Origin: Duganella rivi
GTDB lineage: Bacteria > Pseudomonadota > Gammaproteobacteria > Burkholderiales > Burkholderiaceae_D
Direction: 5' to 3'
Length of the DNA stretch: 64,000 nucleotides
Assembly: GCF_009857435.1 (NCBI RefSeq)
Contig: NZ_WWCK01000003.1
Location: 186,001 to 250,000 of the forward strand
Part shown: piece by piece, positions 49,144 through 58,675 of the stretch
How positions within the stretch are numbered: position 1 is the first letter of the stretch
How the letters are laid out: the number at the start of each line of letters is the position of its first letter
Program-made: the position numbers and the translations under genes
The notes under the pieces: model-generated
The model's database searches: none
Told to the model about the DNA's origin: nothing
Seen by the model: only the letters and a program-made list of their open reading frames with translations

Positions 49144-50934
49144 ATGCCCGTCTCCCCAATTGCCGAAAGCACCGGCCCGCTCAGTTTTATCCTCACCATT
49201 GATGGCGAGGAAAAAAAGGACACGGTGCAGGTGGAATCCATCGTCACGCGCCACGAGACCAACCGCATTCCGACGGCAATCATCACCATCGTGGACGGCG
49301 ACATGCCGAACCGCGAATTTCCGGTTAGCGACACCACCATGCTGCTGCCGGGCGCGGAGATCTGCATCAGCGCCGGCTACGACAGCAAGGTCACGCAGAT
49401 TTTCAAGGGCATCGTCATCAAGCATGCGATCAAGATCGGCGCCGGCAACGAGTCGCGGCTGGTGATCGAGTGCCGCGACAAGGCCTTGGCCATGACGGTC
49501 GGCCGCCGCAACGCCAACTTCGTCGACAAGACCGATAGCGACATCATGGCAGCCTTAATCGGCGGCCATGCGGGCCTGACCGCCAAGGTCGATAGCACCA
49601 GCATCACTTACAAGGAACTGGTGCAGTACTACGTCAGCGATTGGGACTATATGATGGCGCGCGCCGAGGCCAACGGCTTTCTGGTCACGGTGGACGCCGG
49701 CACGGTCAGCGTCAAGGCGCCCGATGGCAGCGCGGCGCCGGTGCTGCTGCTCACCTACGGCATCGATATTATTTCTTTCGACGCCGAGCTGGATGCGCGC
49801 TGGCAGCTGAGCAAAGTGACCGGCACCAGCTGGGACTTGACCAGCCAGGCCATTGTCCAGCAAAGCGCCACTCCGGTCACCTACGGCAGCAACGGCGACG
49901 TCGCACCGTCCAAGCTGGCCGAGGTACTGGGCGTGAGCGACTACGTGCTGCAAACGGCCGCGCCGCTGGAGAGCGCGGCACTCACCGCCTGGAGCAAGGC
50001 CCAGCAGACCAAGTCGGCACTGGCGCGCATTCGCGGCTCGGTGAGTTTCCAGGGGCACGCCGCCGCCAAGCCAGGCGCCATGATTACGCTGGCGGGCACC
50101 GGCACGCACTTCAACGGCGACGTCCTGGTCAGCAATGTCACGCACCGGCTGACGGCGGGCAACTGGACTACGGAGGTGGAGTTCGGCATGCCAGCTTACT
50201 GGTTCACCGAGGAGCACCAGTTGCAATCGGCGGAAGCATCGGGCTTGACGGCCGGCGTGACCGGCTTGCACGTGGGCGTGGTCAAGAAGCTCGACGCCGA
50301 CCCGGAAAGCCAGTACAAAATCCAGGTGACGGTGCCTCTGATGAATGCGCAAACCGTGGGCGTGTGGGCGCGCTTGTCGAGCTTTTACGGCTCCAAGGGC
50401 TTCGGCGCCTTCATCATTCCCGAGATCGGCGACGAGGTGGTGCTGGGCTTTTTCAACAACGACCCGTCCTGCCCGGTGATTCTCGGCAGCCTGTACAGCG
50501 CGGCGCGCACGCCGGCGTACGAGCTGGAGGCCGCCAATAATTTCAAGGCGCTGGTCACGCGCAGCAAGCTCAAGCTGGAATTTGACGACGACAAGAAGGT
50601 CATCACGCTGATCACGCCGGGCAACAACAAGATCGTCATCAGCGACGACGCCAAGTCCATCCTGCTGCAAGACCAGAACAGCAACAAGGTCGAACTGAGC
50701 CCGAGCGGCATCCTGCTCGACAGCCCCAAGGACATCACCATCAGCGCCAAGGGCAAGGTGGCGATTTCGGCGGTGCAAAACGTCGAGGTGGCGGCACAGA
50801 TGGACGTCAAGGTCACCGGCCTCAATATCAACCAGAGCGCCAACGTTGGCTTCGCCGCCAAGGGTGCGGCGACCGCCGAGCTGTCGGCCGCCGGCCAGAC
50901 CACCGTCAAGGGCGCGATGGTCATGATTAATTAA
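49144..50934 (+). CDS. eCIS central spike protein (Afp8/Pvc8, VgrG-like)
   Basis: A 596-aa trimeric spike. The N-terminal gp27-like hub runs ~1-370 (VESIVTRHETNRIPTAIITI, LVQYYVSDWDYMMARAEANG). The OB-fold follows (VTVPLMNAQTVGVWARLSSF), then SKGFGAFIIPEIGDEVVLGF, and the C-terminal gp5-like beta-helix has repeated short strands (ISDDAKSILLQDQNSNKVEL, ISAKGKVAISAVQNVEVAAQ). The full VgrG architecture is present with no added effector domain. The PAAR gene follows 9 bp later and supplies the tip. Confidence 0.95.
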   Translation: MPVSPIAESTGPLSFILTIDGEEKKDTVQVESIVTRHETNRIPTAIITIVDGDMPNREFPVSDTTMLLPGAEICISAGYDSKVTQIFKGIVIKHAIKIGAGNESRLVIECRDKALAMTVGRRNANFVDKTDSDIMAALIGGHAGLTAKVDSTSITYKELVQYYVSDWDYMMARAEANGFLVTVDAGTVSVKAPDGSAAPVLLLTYGIDIISFDAELDARWQLSKVTGTSWDLTSQAIVQQSATPVTYGSNGDVAPSKLAEVLGVSDYVLQTAAPLESAALTAWSKAQQTKSALARIRGSVSFQGHAAAKPGAMITLAGTGTHFNGDVLVSNVTHRLTAGNWTTEVEFGMPAYWFTEEHQLQSAEASGLTAGVTGLHVGVVKKLDADPESQYKIQVTVPLMNAQTVGVWARLSSFYGSKGFGAFIIPEIGDEVVLGFFNNDPSCPVILGSLYSAARTPAYELEAANNFKALVTRSKLKLEFDDDKKVITLITPGNNKIVISDDAKSILLQDQNSNKVELSPSGILLDSPKDITISAKGKVAISAVQNVEVAAQMDVKVTGLNINQSANVGFAAKGAATAELSAAGQTTVKGAMVMIN

Positions 50935-50943
50935 GGACACGCC

Positions 50944-51243
50944 ATGCCGCCCGCCGCCCGCATCACCGATATGCACGTCTGCCCGATGGTCACGCCGGGG
51001 CTGCCGCCGATTCCGCACGTCGGCGGGCCGATCTCCGGCCCCTGCGTGCCGAATGTGCTGATCGGCGCACTGCCGGCCGCCGTGGTGGGCGACCTGTGCG
51101 TGTGCGTGGGGCCGCCGGACAGCATCGTCAAGGGCAGCGCCACGGTGATGATTGCCGGCCGGCCGGCGGCGCGCATGGGCGACACCACGGCGCACGGCGG
51201 CAATATCGTGCTGGGCTTGCCGACCGTGATGATCGGGGGCTGA
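50944..51243 (+). CDS. PAAR spike-tip protein (Afp10/Pvc10-like)
   Basis: A 99-aa PAAR protein that sharpens the spike. It has the His/Cys zinc-binding set (ITDMHVCPMVTPG, GPCVPNVLIG, GDTTAHGG) and the repeated Gly-rich strands (ALPAAVVGDLCVCVGPPDSI). No C-terminal extension or toxin domain is present. AAGGACACGCC precedes the ATG. Confidence 0.95.
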   Translation: MPPAARITDMHVCPMVTPGLPPIPHVGGPISGPCVPNVLIGALPAAVVGDLCVCVGPPDSIVKGSATVMIAGRPAARMGDTTAHGGNIVLGLPTVMIGG

Positions 51244-51244
51244 G

Positions 51245-51658
51245 ATGGATACAGACAAGTCTTTCCTCGGCACCGGCTGGAGCTTCCCGCCCGAGTTTGC
51301 GCGGCGCGGCAAGGTGCAAATGGTCAGCGCGGAAGAGGATATCCGCCAGAGCCTGCGCATCCTGCTCAGCACCACGCCGGGCGAGCGGGTAATGCAGCCG
51401 AGTTTTGGCTGCGGCCTCAAGCTCAAGGTGTACGAGACCATCAATGAAAACGTCATCACCATGCTGAAGGACGTGATCCAGCGCGCCATCCTGTTCTTCG
51501 AGCCGCGCGTGACGCTGGACAGCATCGTTGCCGATAGCAGCATGGCACAGGAAGGGCTGCTGAATTTTACGATTCACTACACCGTGATCAGCACCAACAC
51601 GCGCCACAACATCGTCTATCCGTTCTACTTCAGGGAAGGCAGCGATGTGCAGCTCTAG
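51245..51658 (+). CDS. eCIS baseplate protein, gp25 family (Afp9-like)
   Basis: A 137-aa GPW/gp25 baseplate protein that initiates sheath assembly at the baseplate. The family core is GWSFPPEFARRGKVQMVSAE followed by DIRQSLRILLSTTPGERVMQ and PSFGCGL, with the usual Arg-Val-Met-Gln-Pro-x-Phe-Gly signature. It starts 1 bp after the PAAR stop, and its 3' end overlaps the next gene by 14 bp. Confidence 0.95.
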   Translation: MDTDKSFLGTGWSFPPEFARRGKVQMVSAEEDIRQSLRILLSTTPGERVMQPSFGCGLKLKVYETINENVITMLKDVIQRAILFFEPRVTLDSIVADSSMAQEGLLNFTIHYTVISTNTRHNIVYPFYFREGSDVQL

Positions 51659-54600
51659 ACTGATTGTCAGCGATGGCCGCGACCAGCAGCACCGCCGCCC
51701 GCCGGCGCTGTGCGGCGATTACTTCCGTCTCAACGAGATGTCGTTCGAGCAGCTGGCGGCACTGGCGGCCGAGTATGCGCGGCTGGTGCATTTCTATAAG
51801 CTGGACCTCACGCCGGAGGGCGACTGGCACGAATATTTCAGCGCCGATGAAGCCATCTTGATGGCGTCTATCCTCGCGGTCGATACCAACAAGATGCTGA
51901 GCGAGTTTGAATTACGCTTGCAGCGAGAGCCCGACTATCACCAGTGGTTCGAGGCCGATGCCGGGAAGGAGCTGTACGGCGGCTACCGCGATAATCTGAA
52001 TTCGCCGCTGCTGGTGCTGCGCGCGCTCGACGCGTGGGCGGTGGCGGTGCAGCCGATGCGCGGCCATGCCGGGCAGGAAGTCCGCACGCTGCTGGAAGGC
52101 ATACTACGCGGCTTGCGGCGTGAAGTGGCCGAGCTGATAAAAACCGCGCCGGCGTCATTTTATGAAAGGGCTGGTGCGGTATTTTCGCATCAGTTGCATA
52201 CCTTGACTGCGCTGCACGAGGTCACGCCGCAAGACGCCGATATCAGCCTCGTTCGCCACAACTTTCACACCGTGATGCAGGGTGTGCGCATGCTGCAAAA
52301 CGGCATCCGCCGCTTGCTGCCGCCGTCGCTGCGCAGCGGCGACCACGATCCCGGCATCAGCTTGCTGATCGCGTTTATCCAGCTATTCCAGCAATTGCTG
52401 GAACGGCTCAACCGCTTTGGCGACCAGCGCATTGATTTCTACTACCAGCGCGTGCTTGGCATGCGGCCGCAGCCGCAGAAGCCGGACAGCGCCTTCCTGG
52501 TTATCAAGCCGACGGCGGCCGCGCGCCAGATCCAAATCGATGCAGGCACCGAATTCATCGGCGGTGTGGACGCCGACCAGAAGGACATCATCTACTCGGC
52601 CGACACGGCCTCGACACTGAGCGACGCCCGCGTCACGGCGCTACATTCACTGTATTTTGAGCGCCGCCCCATCGTCCGCACGACAGGCTGCTACCACCGC
52701 CAGTTCGACCTGCTGCCGCTGGACGGCGAAGATCGCGAGCACGAGAAAGCCCCGGCGCTGCCGCTGATGGGCGCGCCCAAGCCGGGCGAGCCGCTGATCA
52801 GCGGCGAAGCGGCGGCGTTCGGCTTCATCTTGGCCAGCAAGGTGCTGCTGATGCGCGAGGGCGAACGCACCGTGCGCGTGCTGTTCCAGTACCGCGTGCC
52901 GTCGCACGCCAAGCGGCCTTCGCTGGAGCAGCAGCTCAAGAACGTGCTGGAGCAGGTGCGCGCCGACCCGAAGCGCACCAAGGAGGAGGTGCAGGCCATC
53001 CGCGTCAACGATGTGTTCGTGCGCCTGTTCCGCAGCATGTTCCGCATCGGCCTGACTACCGAAACTGGCTGGTATCAAGTGACCGAGTACCGCCCGGAAT
53101 ACAGCGGCCTCAATCCCGGCTTGCCGGAGGACTGCCTTGCCATCGAGTTTGTGCTGCCGGCCAGCGCACCGCCGGTCACGCCCTACGTCGCGGCCGTGCA
53201 CGGCGCTGCCTACGACAGCAAGCTGCCACTGCTGCGCTTCGAAATGACGCAGAACGAGTACCGCTATCCCTACGATTTGCTGGCCGACTGCATCCTGCAC
53301 GATATCCGCATCGAGGTCGAGGTAAAGGCGGTGCGGCAACTGCTGCTGCATAACCAGGTCGGGCAGCTAAGCGCGCTGTCGCCGTTCATGCCGTTTGGGC
53401 CTTTGCCGGCGGTCGGCTCCTACATGGTGGTCGGCTGCGAGGAGATGCTGTACAAGCAGTTGCAAGATGTGTCGATCGACGTCGAGTGGACTGGCCTGCC
53501 GCTCGGCCTTGGCGGCTTTCCCGAATATTACCGCGCCTACCCCGAGCCTTTGAAAAGCGATGACATCGAGGCCAGCGTGGCCGTGCTGACCGACGGCAAG
53601 TGGCTGCACGCCGGCCCCACGGTCAAGCTGTTCCGCTACCAGACCAACGACGATGGCAGCCCAAGCAATCTGACCAGCGACGACAACAATATCAGCCTGC
53701 ATGATGCGGTGCAGTTTTACAAGCCGGTGGAGGGCATGCCGGACGCTAGTGGCGCGCCGTTCCAGTACACCTCGGCCAGCATGAACGGCTTGTTCAAGAT
53801 TACGCTGGAAGGGCCGGCCGGCGCGCTCGGCCATCAGGAGTACCCGGCGCTGCTGTCGCGCGTACTGACGCAGAACGCCCAGCAAAAGAAAGTGCGCCTG
53901 ATGTCGCCGCTGCCGAATGCGCCATACACGCCGCAGATCAGCCGCATCGCGCTCAATTACAAGGCCACGGCGACGATTATGTTTGAGAAGGCGCGGCGTG
54001 CCAACAGCCCGTCGGAGGCCGATAGCTTTATCCATCTGCATCCGCTGGGCTGGCAGAGCATGTTCTTTAGCGATACGCGGCTGATCCGGCAGATCCCGCG
54101 CTACAAATCGACCGGCCAGCTATATATCGGCGTGGAGGGCAAGCAGTTGCGCGGCGCCTTGTCGCTGTACTTCTACCTGCGCGAGGATTCGCTGCCGATG
54201 AGCGGCGTGAAGAATATCAAGCTGCGCTGGCGTTACCTGGCCGGCAATCGCTGGCGGCCGCTGGAGTCGAACCGGATATTGGAAGACTCGACCAAGGGCT
54301 TTATGACCAGCGGCATCGTGCTGCTGCAACTGCCCGAGGATATCGACACCAATAATACCGTGATGCCGGCCGGGCAGTTCTGGCTGTGCGTGTCGGCGGA
54401 AGAGGGCGTGGAGCGCTTTTGCAGCCTGTACTCGGTGTACGCGCAGGCGATTCGCGTGACGTGGCGCGCCGACCGCGGCGCCAAGCCGCAAGCGGTGATG
54501 CCGGCCATGCACATCAATCGTGCGAAGGAAAACATTCCCGGTATCGACAGCGTCTACCAGGTGCGCCGCTCGTTTGACGGCAAGGCGGCTGAGACGGCGT

Positions 54601-55376
54601 TGCAATTCCGTGTGCGCGCCAGCGAGCGCCTGCGCCACAAGCAGCGCGCCTTGACCGCCAGCGATTATGAGCAACTGATTCTGGAGCGCTTCCCGCAAGT
54701 GTTCAAGGTGAAGTGCTTTCCCAATCTGCGCCAGGTCGACGATCCGGCCAAGCGTTCGCTGCCCGGCCATATCTTGATCGTGGCGATTCCGTATTTGAAT
54801 CGCGGCGGCCACCTCAACCAAAAGCCGACCCTGAGCGGCTACCTGGTCAACGAGATCAAGCAGTACGTGCGCCAGTTTGCGTCGCCCGACGCTGTGATCC
54901 GGGTGGAAAACCCGGTCTATGAGGAGGTGCAGGTGCGCTGCACCATCAAGCTCAAGTCGCAGCTGCACACCGGCCGCTTGAGCGAGCAGATCAACCAGGC
55001 GCTGTGCGATTACCTGTCGCCGTGGAATGCGCAGGGCATCAACAAGCATTTCGGCTGGAGCTTGCGCCAGCATGACGTGGTGTCTTTCCTGCTCGATCTC
55101 GGCTACGTGGATCGGGTGTCTGGCGTATCACTATTACAGATTGCGCCATGGGGCAAGCCGCTTGACCGGCTATTCCAAATGCGCGACAACGCGCGCGAAA
55201 AAGACGTGGTGCAGAAAGTGATTGTGCCCAGCTACCCGTGGAGTATCGCGGTGCCGATGAATCAGCACTGGATCGTGCTGACGGATAAGCACGAACCGGC
55301 AGAGGCCAAGCATATCGGCATCGAGGAGCTCAAGATCGGCTCCACCTTCATTATTTCGAATAGGACAGAATCATGA
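51645..55376 (+). CDS. eCIS baseplate wedge protein (Afp11/Pvc11, gpJ-like)
   Basis: A 1243-aa baseplate protein. The N-terminal ~250 residues are an eCIS-specific extension (FEQLAALAAEYARLVHFYKL). The central body has structural beta domains, and the C-terminal part contains the gpJ-like core RALTASDYEQLILERFPQVF, then KVKCFPNLRQVDDPAKRSLP and QINQALCDYLSPWNAQG. Afp11 forms the wedge with Afp12 around the hub. ATG 51645 lies 14 bp inside the gp25 gene in another frame, suggesting coupling. The 3' end overlaps the next gene by 4 nt. Confidence 0.93.
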   Translation: MCSSRLIVSDGRDQQHRRPPALCGDYFRLNEMSFEQLAALAAEYARLVHFYKLDLTPEGDWHEYFSADEAILMASILAVDTNKMLSEFELRLQREPDYHQWFEADAGKELYGGYRDNLNSPLLVLRALDAWAVAVQPMRGHAGQEVRTLLEGILRGLRREVAELIKTAPASFYERAGAVFSHQLHTLTALHEVTPQDADISLVRHNFHTVMQGVRMLQNGIRRLLPPSLRSGDHDPGISLLIAFIQLFQQLLERLNRFGDQRIDFYYQRVLGMRPQPQKPDSAFLVIKPTAAARQIQIDAGTEFIGGVDADQKDIIYSADTASTLSDARVTALHSLYFERRPIVRTTGCYHRQFDLLPLDGEDREHEKAPALPLMGAPKPGEPLISGEAAAFGFILASKVLLMREGERTVRVLFQYRVPSHAKRPSLEQQLKNVLEQVRADPKRTKEEVQAIRVNDVFVRLFRSMFRIGLTTETGWYQVTEYRPEYSGLNPGLPEDCLAIEFVLPASAPPVTPYVAAVHGAAYDSKLPLLRFEMTQNEYRYPYDLLADCILHDIRIEVEVKAVRQLLLHNQVGQLSALSPFMPFGPLPAVGSYMVVGCEEMLYKQLQDVSIDVEWTGLPLGLGGFPEYYRAYPEPLKSDDIEASVAVLTDGKWLHAGPTVKLFRYQTNDDGSPSNLTSDDNNISLHDAVQFYKPVEGMPDASGAPFQYTSASMNGLFKITLEGPAGALGHQEYPALLSRVLTQNAQQKKVRLMSPLPNAPYTPQISRIALNYKATATIMFEKARRANSPSEADSFIHLHPLGWQSMFFSDTRLIRQIPRYKSTGQLYIGVEGKQLRGALSLYFYLREDSLPMSGVKNIKLRWRYLAGNRWRPLESNRILEDSTKGFMTSGIVLLQLPEDIDTNNTVMPAGQFWLCVSAEEGVERFCSLYSVYAQAIRVTWRADRGAKPQAVMPAMHINRAKENIPGIDSVYQVRRSFDGKAAETALQFRVRASERLRHKQRALTASDYEQLILERFPQVFKVKCFPNLRQVDDPAKRSLPGHILIVAIPYLNRGGHLNQKPTLSGYLVNEIKQYVRQFASPDAVIRVENPVYEEVQVRCTIKLKSQLHTGRLSEQINQALCDYLSPWNAQGINKHFGWSLRQHDVVSFLLDLGYVDRVSGVSLLQIAPWGKPLDRLFQMRDNAREKDVVQKVIVPSYPWSIAVPMNQHWIVLTDKHEPAEAKHIGIEELKIGSTFIISNRTES

Positions 55377-56191
55377 CCCGCCGCCGCCGCACCATGCTCA
55401 AAGAGCAGTTCGAGCTGGGCAAGATGCCCAGCCAGCAGGATTTTGAGGACTTGATCGACTCCATGCTCAGCATGCTCGACGAGGGCTTTGAAAAGACGCC
55501 GGAGGCCGGGTTCAAGATCGCGCAGCTGCGCGACGGCCGGCTGATCAGTTTTTACCAGGACATTGGCACCGGCAACGCCATGTGGTCGCTGGGGCTGGAC
55601 AAGGCCAACAGCAACCTCAGTTTCCAGGATCGGCGCGGCCAGGCGATGCTGACCTTGACCAGCACGGTGGACGGCGACGGCGTGCCGCACAGCGGCGTTG
55701 GCATCCGCCAAAGCCATCCGCGCCATGAGCTGGACGTGGCAGGCACGGTGGCGTCGCACGCGCGCGTCGGCCGCAGCGGCGACTTTGCCGTGCCTGCCGA
55801 TGGCTACTGGTATGACGTGACCGACTTCATGACCGGCTGCCAGGCGCTGGAAGTGGTGGCCGGCGTTGGCGGCAAGGATAGCGACGGCCGCTACGCCATC
55901 ATGCACGCGTTTGCCACCAATGCGTTTGGCGCCAACGGCGATATCTCGTACCACCAAAGCCACTTCGGCAACCGGTGCAGCCGCATCGAGCTGCGCTGGC
56001 AGCGGGCGGAGGTGGCGAAGCCGTTCGAATTCAAGTTGCAAATGCGGGTTGGCTGCTCTTACGGCGAGGATGTCTGGGTCAAGTACCACATCACCCAGCT
56101 TTGGCAAGACACGCTGATGCTGGAAAGCGACGACAAGCCGCTGCGCCAGCCCAGCCCGCAATACGATGAAAAAGGCAAGGTCAAGGAATAA
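55373..56191 (+). CDS. Fibre-like/receptor-binding candidate of the eCIS
   Basis: A 272-aa protein. Residues ~8-40 (MLKEQFELGKMPSQQDFEDL, then IDSMLSMLDEGFEK) match the short module (L-x-F-x-x-G-x-x-P-T/S-Q-x-x-F/D) at the N-terminus of many tail-fibre and adhesin proteins of eCIS and phage. A VGIRQSHPRHELDVAGTVAS segment follows, of the kind that links fibres to their heads. The C-terminal ~140 residues (ADGYWYDVTDFMTGCQALEV, AIMHAFATNAFGANGDIS) form a beta domain that may bind the target surface. It lies between Afp11 and Afp12 genes, overlapping the former by 4 nt. Target recognition is inference. Confidence 0.65.
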   Translation: MTRRRRTMLKEQFELGKMPSQQDFEDLIDSMLSMLDEGFEKTPEAGFKIAQLRDGRLISFYQDIGTGNAMWSLGLDKANSNLSFQDRRGQAMLTLTSTVDGDGVPHSGVGIRQSHPRHELDVAGTVASHARVGRSGDFAVPADGYWYDVTDFMTGCQALEVVAGVGGKDSDGRYAIMHAFATNAFGANGDISYHQSHFGNRCSRIELRWQRAEVAKPFEFKLQMRVGCSYGEDVWVKYHITQLWQDTLMLESDDKPLRQPSPQYDEKGKVKE

Positions 56192-56203
56192 GGACGTGGT
56201 TGC

Positions 56204-58675
56204 GTGAAGATTGAGGATCACATCAAGCGTTTGCTGAGCGATCCTGACGGCCTCGATTTCGACGGCCTCAGGCGCAAGGGCATCGCTTTGCTGCAAGATT
56301 TGTCGAGCCAGCAATGGACTGACTATAACTTGCATGATCCCGGCGTGACGCTGCTGGAATTGCTATCGTATGGCTTGACCGACCTGGTCTACCGCACCGA
56401 TTTCGATGTGGCCGATTTCCTTACCGGCCCGGATGGCAGGATCGATTTCGAAGCGCAGGCGCTGTATCCGCCGCCGGATATCTTCCCCAACCAGCCGGTG
56501 ACGGATATTGATTTCTGCAAGCTGATCTACGACCAATTGCCGCCGGTGGATGATGTGTGGATCCGCAAGCGCGGCAAGACTGGCTTGTACTCGGTGTTCA
56601 TCAAGCCGCACGAGTCACTGTTCGAGAGCGATAGCCGCAGCGATTGCGAAGCGTTGCGCAAGGACGTGCTGTTGCTGCTGTCGATGTACCGCAATCTGTG
56701 CCGCGATGTGGAGCGTGTGTCCATCGTGCGTGCGCAGGTGTATAGCCTGAGTGGCGAGATCGAGATCGACGACAGCCGGCCAGCGGCCGAGGTGTATGCC
56801 GATATCTACTTCAGCTGCGCCAAGCTGATTTCTTCCGGGGGCCAGATCGTGCGCTTCGAGGAAGCGCTGGCGCAGGGCATGAGCTGGGAGCAGATGCTGG
56901 AAGGGCCGTTGACCTATCACGGTTATATCGCCGACGGCCACTTCAAGCAAGCCAATTACGAAATCGACGTGGTCAACCTGATTACGCTGGTGCGGCATAT
57001 TCCCGGCGTGCGGCAGGTCAAGCGGCTGTGCTTGCGCCGCGATGCCGAAGACATGGAGTACAGCCAGGTCAAATTGAAGGAGTCCGGCGAGGTATGCCCG
57101 GTGCTGGGCTTTCCGCAGTCGGCGGCCGTGTTGCAAAAGCTGCGGCTGATTCATGGCAAGAGCACCGATCCGTTGCAGACCGGTTCGCAGGAAGATTTTC
57201 AGCATGTGCCAGGCCGGTATGCCGACCAGCTGCACGAAGAGGCCAAGCTTTACCTGCGCAAGCTGGAGTTCGAATACGATGCTTTCCGCAATAACGAGGG
57301 CCAGTTGCAGCGGCTGCTCAAGCTGCCGCAGGGCAGTTACCGTGATTTGGCGGAATATGGCTCGGTCGGCGAGCATACGCCGGCCGTTTACGGCATCAAC
57401 CATTACGGCGTGCCGGATAGCTATCCGCCCGAGGCGAAGGCGCGGGCGCGGCAGTTGAAGGCATACCTGTACCCGTTTGAGCAGATGATGGCGAATTACC
57501 TTGCTTCGTTGCAGGGCATTAAGCGCTTGTATTCGTCGGACGAAACGCTGGATCGGACTTATTTCGCGCAGTATCTGGGCAACGAGCAAGTGCCGAACCT
57601 GGAGGTGCTGTATAGCGGCCATGTGGGGCAAGGCGAGGTGGATGCGGTGCTGGCGGGGCAGGATACCTTCACTGATCGCCGCAACCGCGTGCTTGACAGC
57701 TTGTTGGCCGTCTACGGCGAGGTGTTTCCGGCCGATGCGTTGCGGCGTTATGACGTGTATCACCCGGATGATTTCGGCCATCATCTGATCGAGTGCAAGA
57801 TTGGCTTGCTCAAAGATTTCTGCGATCTGAGCGCCGGGCGCGGGCAGGCCATGAATTTGCTACTGCCGTATTGGACTGGCGAGAATTGCGCGCCGATCCA
57901 GCGGCGGGTGCAGTTGTTGTCGGGCTGTAGCGGGCAGGTGGTAGGGCGCAAGCTGGTGCAGGCGCTAAATAATGATGAGGTCAAGTTCATCAGCGATAAG
58001 CGCTATGAAGGGCAGCTTGAGCGGCAAGTCGATTACGGCAAGACCAAGCCGTTGGCGTGGGCGGCTGAGGCGGCGCCGCAGCCGGTGTTGTCTGGGCTGC
58101 CGTTTGGTACGCTGAGTCCTTCGCTGCTGTCGGCCGGCATTCGCAAGGAAAACTATAGCGTGCTGGCGGAGGAAGGCGAGCAAAGCTGGCTGTGTCTGAG
58201 TTTGGATGAAAAGCGCTGCTGGCCTTTGTTGCGCCTGCCTAGCGCCGATGCGCCACAGGCTGCGCGCGAGTTGCGGCAGCGCTTGATCGGCTTGAACAAG
58301 GCGACTGAAGGCTTTCATTTGCTGGAGCATGTGTTGCTGCGTCCGCGCGTGGCGGCGACGCAGCATGATGTGAAGTCGGATTTCTATGCGCACCGGGTGA
58401 GCGTGGTACTGCCTGGATTTACGGCGCGCTTCCGGGATCAGGGCTGCCGGGCGTGGGTGGAGGAATTGATTGCGCAGAATTTGCCAGCGCATATCTTGCC
58501 GACTTTCTATTGGCTCGATTTCGCGTTCCTGGCGCAGTTTGAGTTGCGCTATGCGCGCTGGCTGGAGCTGGTGGGCGTGGTGAATGATCCAGCGGCGCTG
58601 GATCAGGCGGCGGCGGAGTTGATCGCCTTCTTCAATACGGTCGATGCGTATCACACCAACCGGCAATGGATGTGA
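56204..58675 (+). CDS. eCIS baseplate wedge protein (Afp12/Pvc12-like)
   Basis: An 823-aa protein, partner of Afp11 in the baseplate wedge. The diagnostic N-terminus is DLSSQQWTDYNLHDPGVTLL, then ELLSYGLTDLVYRTDFDVAD; HIPGVRQVKRLCL and LKAYLYPFEQMMANYLASLQ lie in the middle, and FHLLEHVLLRPR toward the end. The start is GTG 56204 with AAGGA ~12 nt upstream. The 3' end overlaps the tape-measure gene (TGATG). Confidence 0.92.
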   Translation: MKIEDHIKRLLSDPDGLDFDGLRRKGIALLQDLSSQQWTDYNLHDPGVTLLELLSYGLTDLVYRTDFDVADFLTGPDGRIDFEAQALYPPPDIFPNQPVTDIDFCKLIYDQLPPVDDVWIRKRGKTGLYSVFIKPHESLFESDSRSDCEALRKDVLLLLSMYRNLCRDVERVSIVRAQVYSLSGEIEIDDSRPAAEVYADIYFSCAKLISSGGQIVRFEEALAQGMSWEQMLEGPLTYHGYIADGHFKQANYEIDVVNLITLVRHIPGVRQVKRLCLRRDAEDMEYSQVKLKESGEVCPVLGFPQSAAVLQKLRLIHGKSTDPLQTGSQEDFQHVPGRYADQLHEEAKLYLRKLEFEYDAFRNNEGQLQRLLKLPQGSYRDLAEYGSVGEHTPAVYGINHYGVPDSYPPEAKARARQLKAYLYPFEQMMANYLASLQGIKRLYSSDETLDRTYFAQYLGNEQVPNLEVLYSGHVGQGEVDAVLAGQDTFTDRRNRVLDSLLAVYGEVFPADALRRYDVYHPDDFGHHLIECKIGLLKDFCDLSAGRGQAMNLLLPYWTGENCAPIQRRVQLLSGCSGQVVGRKLVQALNNDEVKFISDKRYEGQLERQVDYGKTKPLAWAAEAAPQPVLSGLPFGTLSPSLLSAGIRKENYSVLAEEGEQSWLCLSLDEKRCWPLLRLPSADAPQAARELRQRLIGLNKATEGFHLLEHVLLRPRVAATQHDVKSDFYAHRVSVVLPGFTARFRDQGCRAWVEELIAQNLPAHILPTFYWLDFAFLAQFELRYARWLELVGVVNDPAALDQAAAELIAFFNTVDAYHTNRQWM

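Noticed and set aside
49555..51543. Minus-strand frame of 662 aa opposite spike, PAAR and gp25 genes
   Set aside because: The translation is His/Arg/Ala-rich without recognisable structure, while three well-identified eCIS genes occupy the plus strand.
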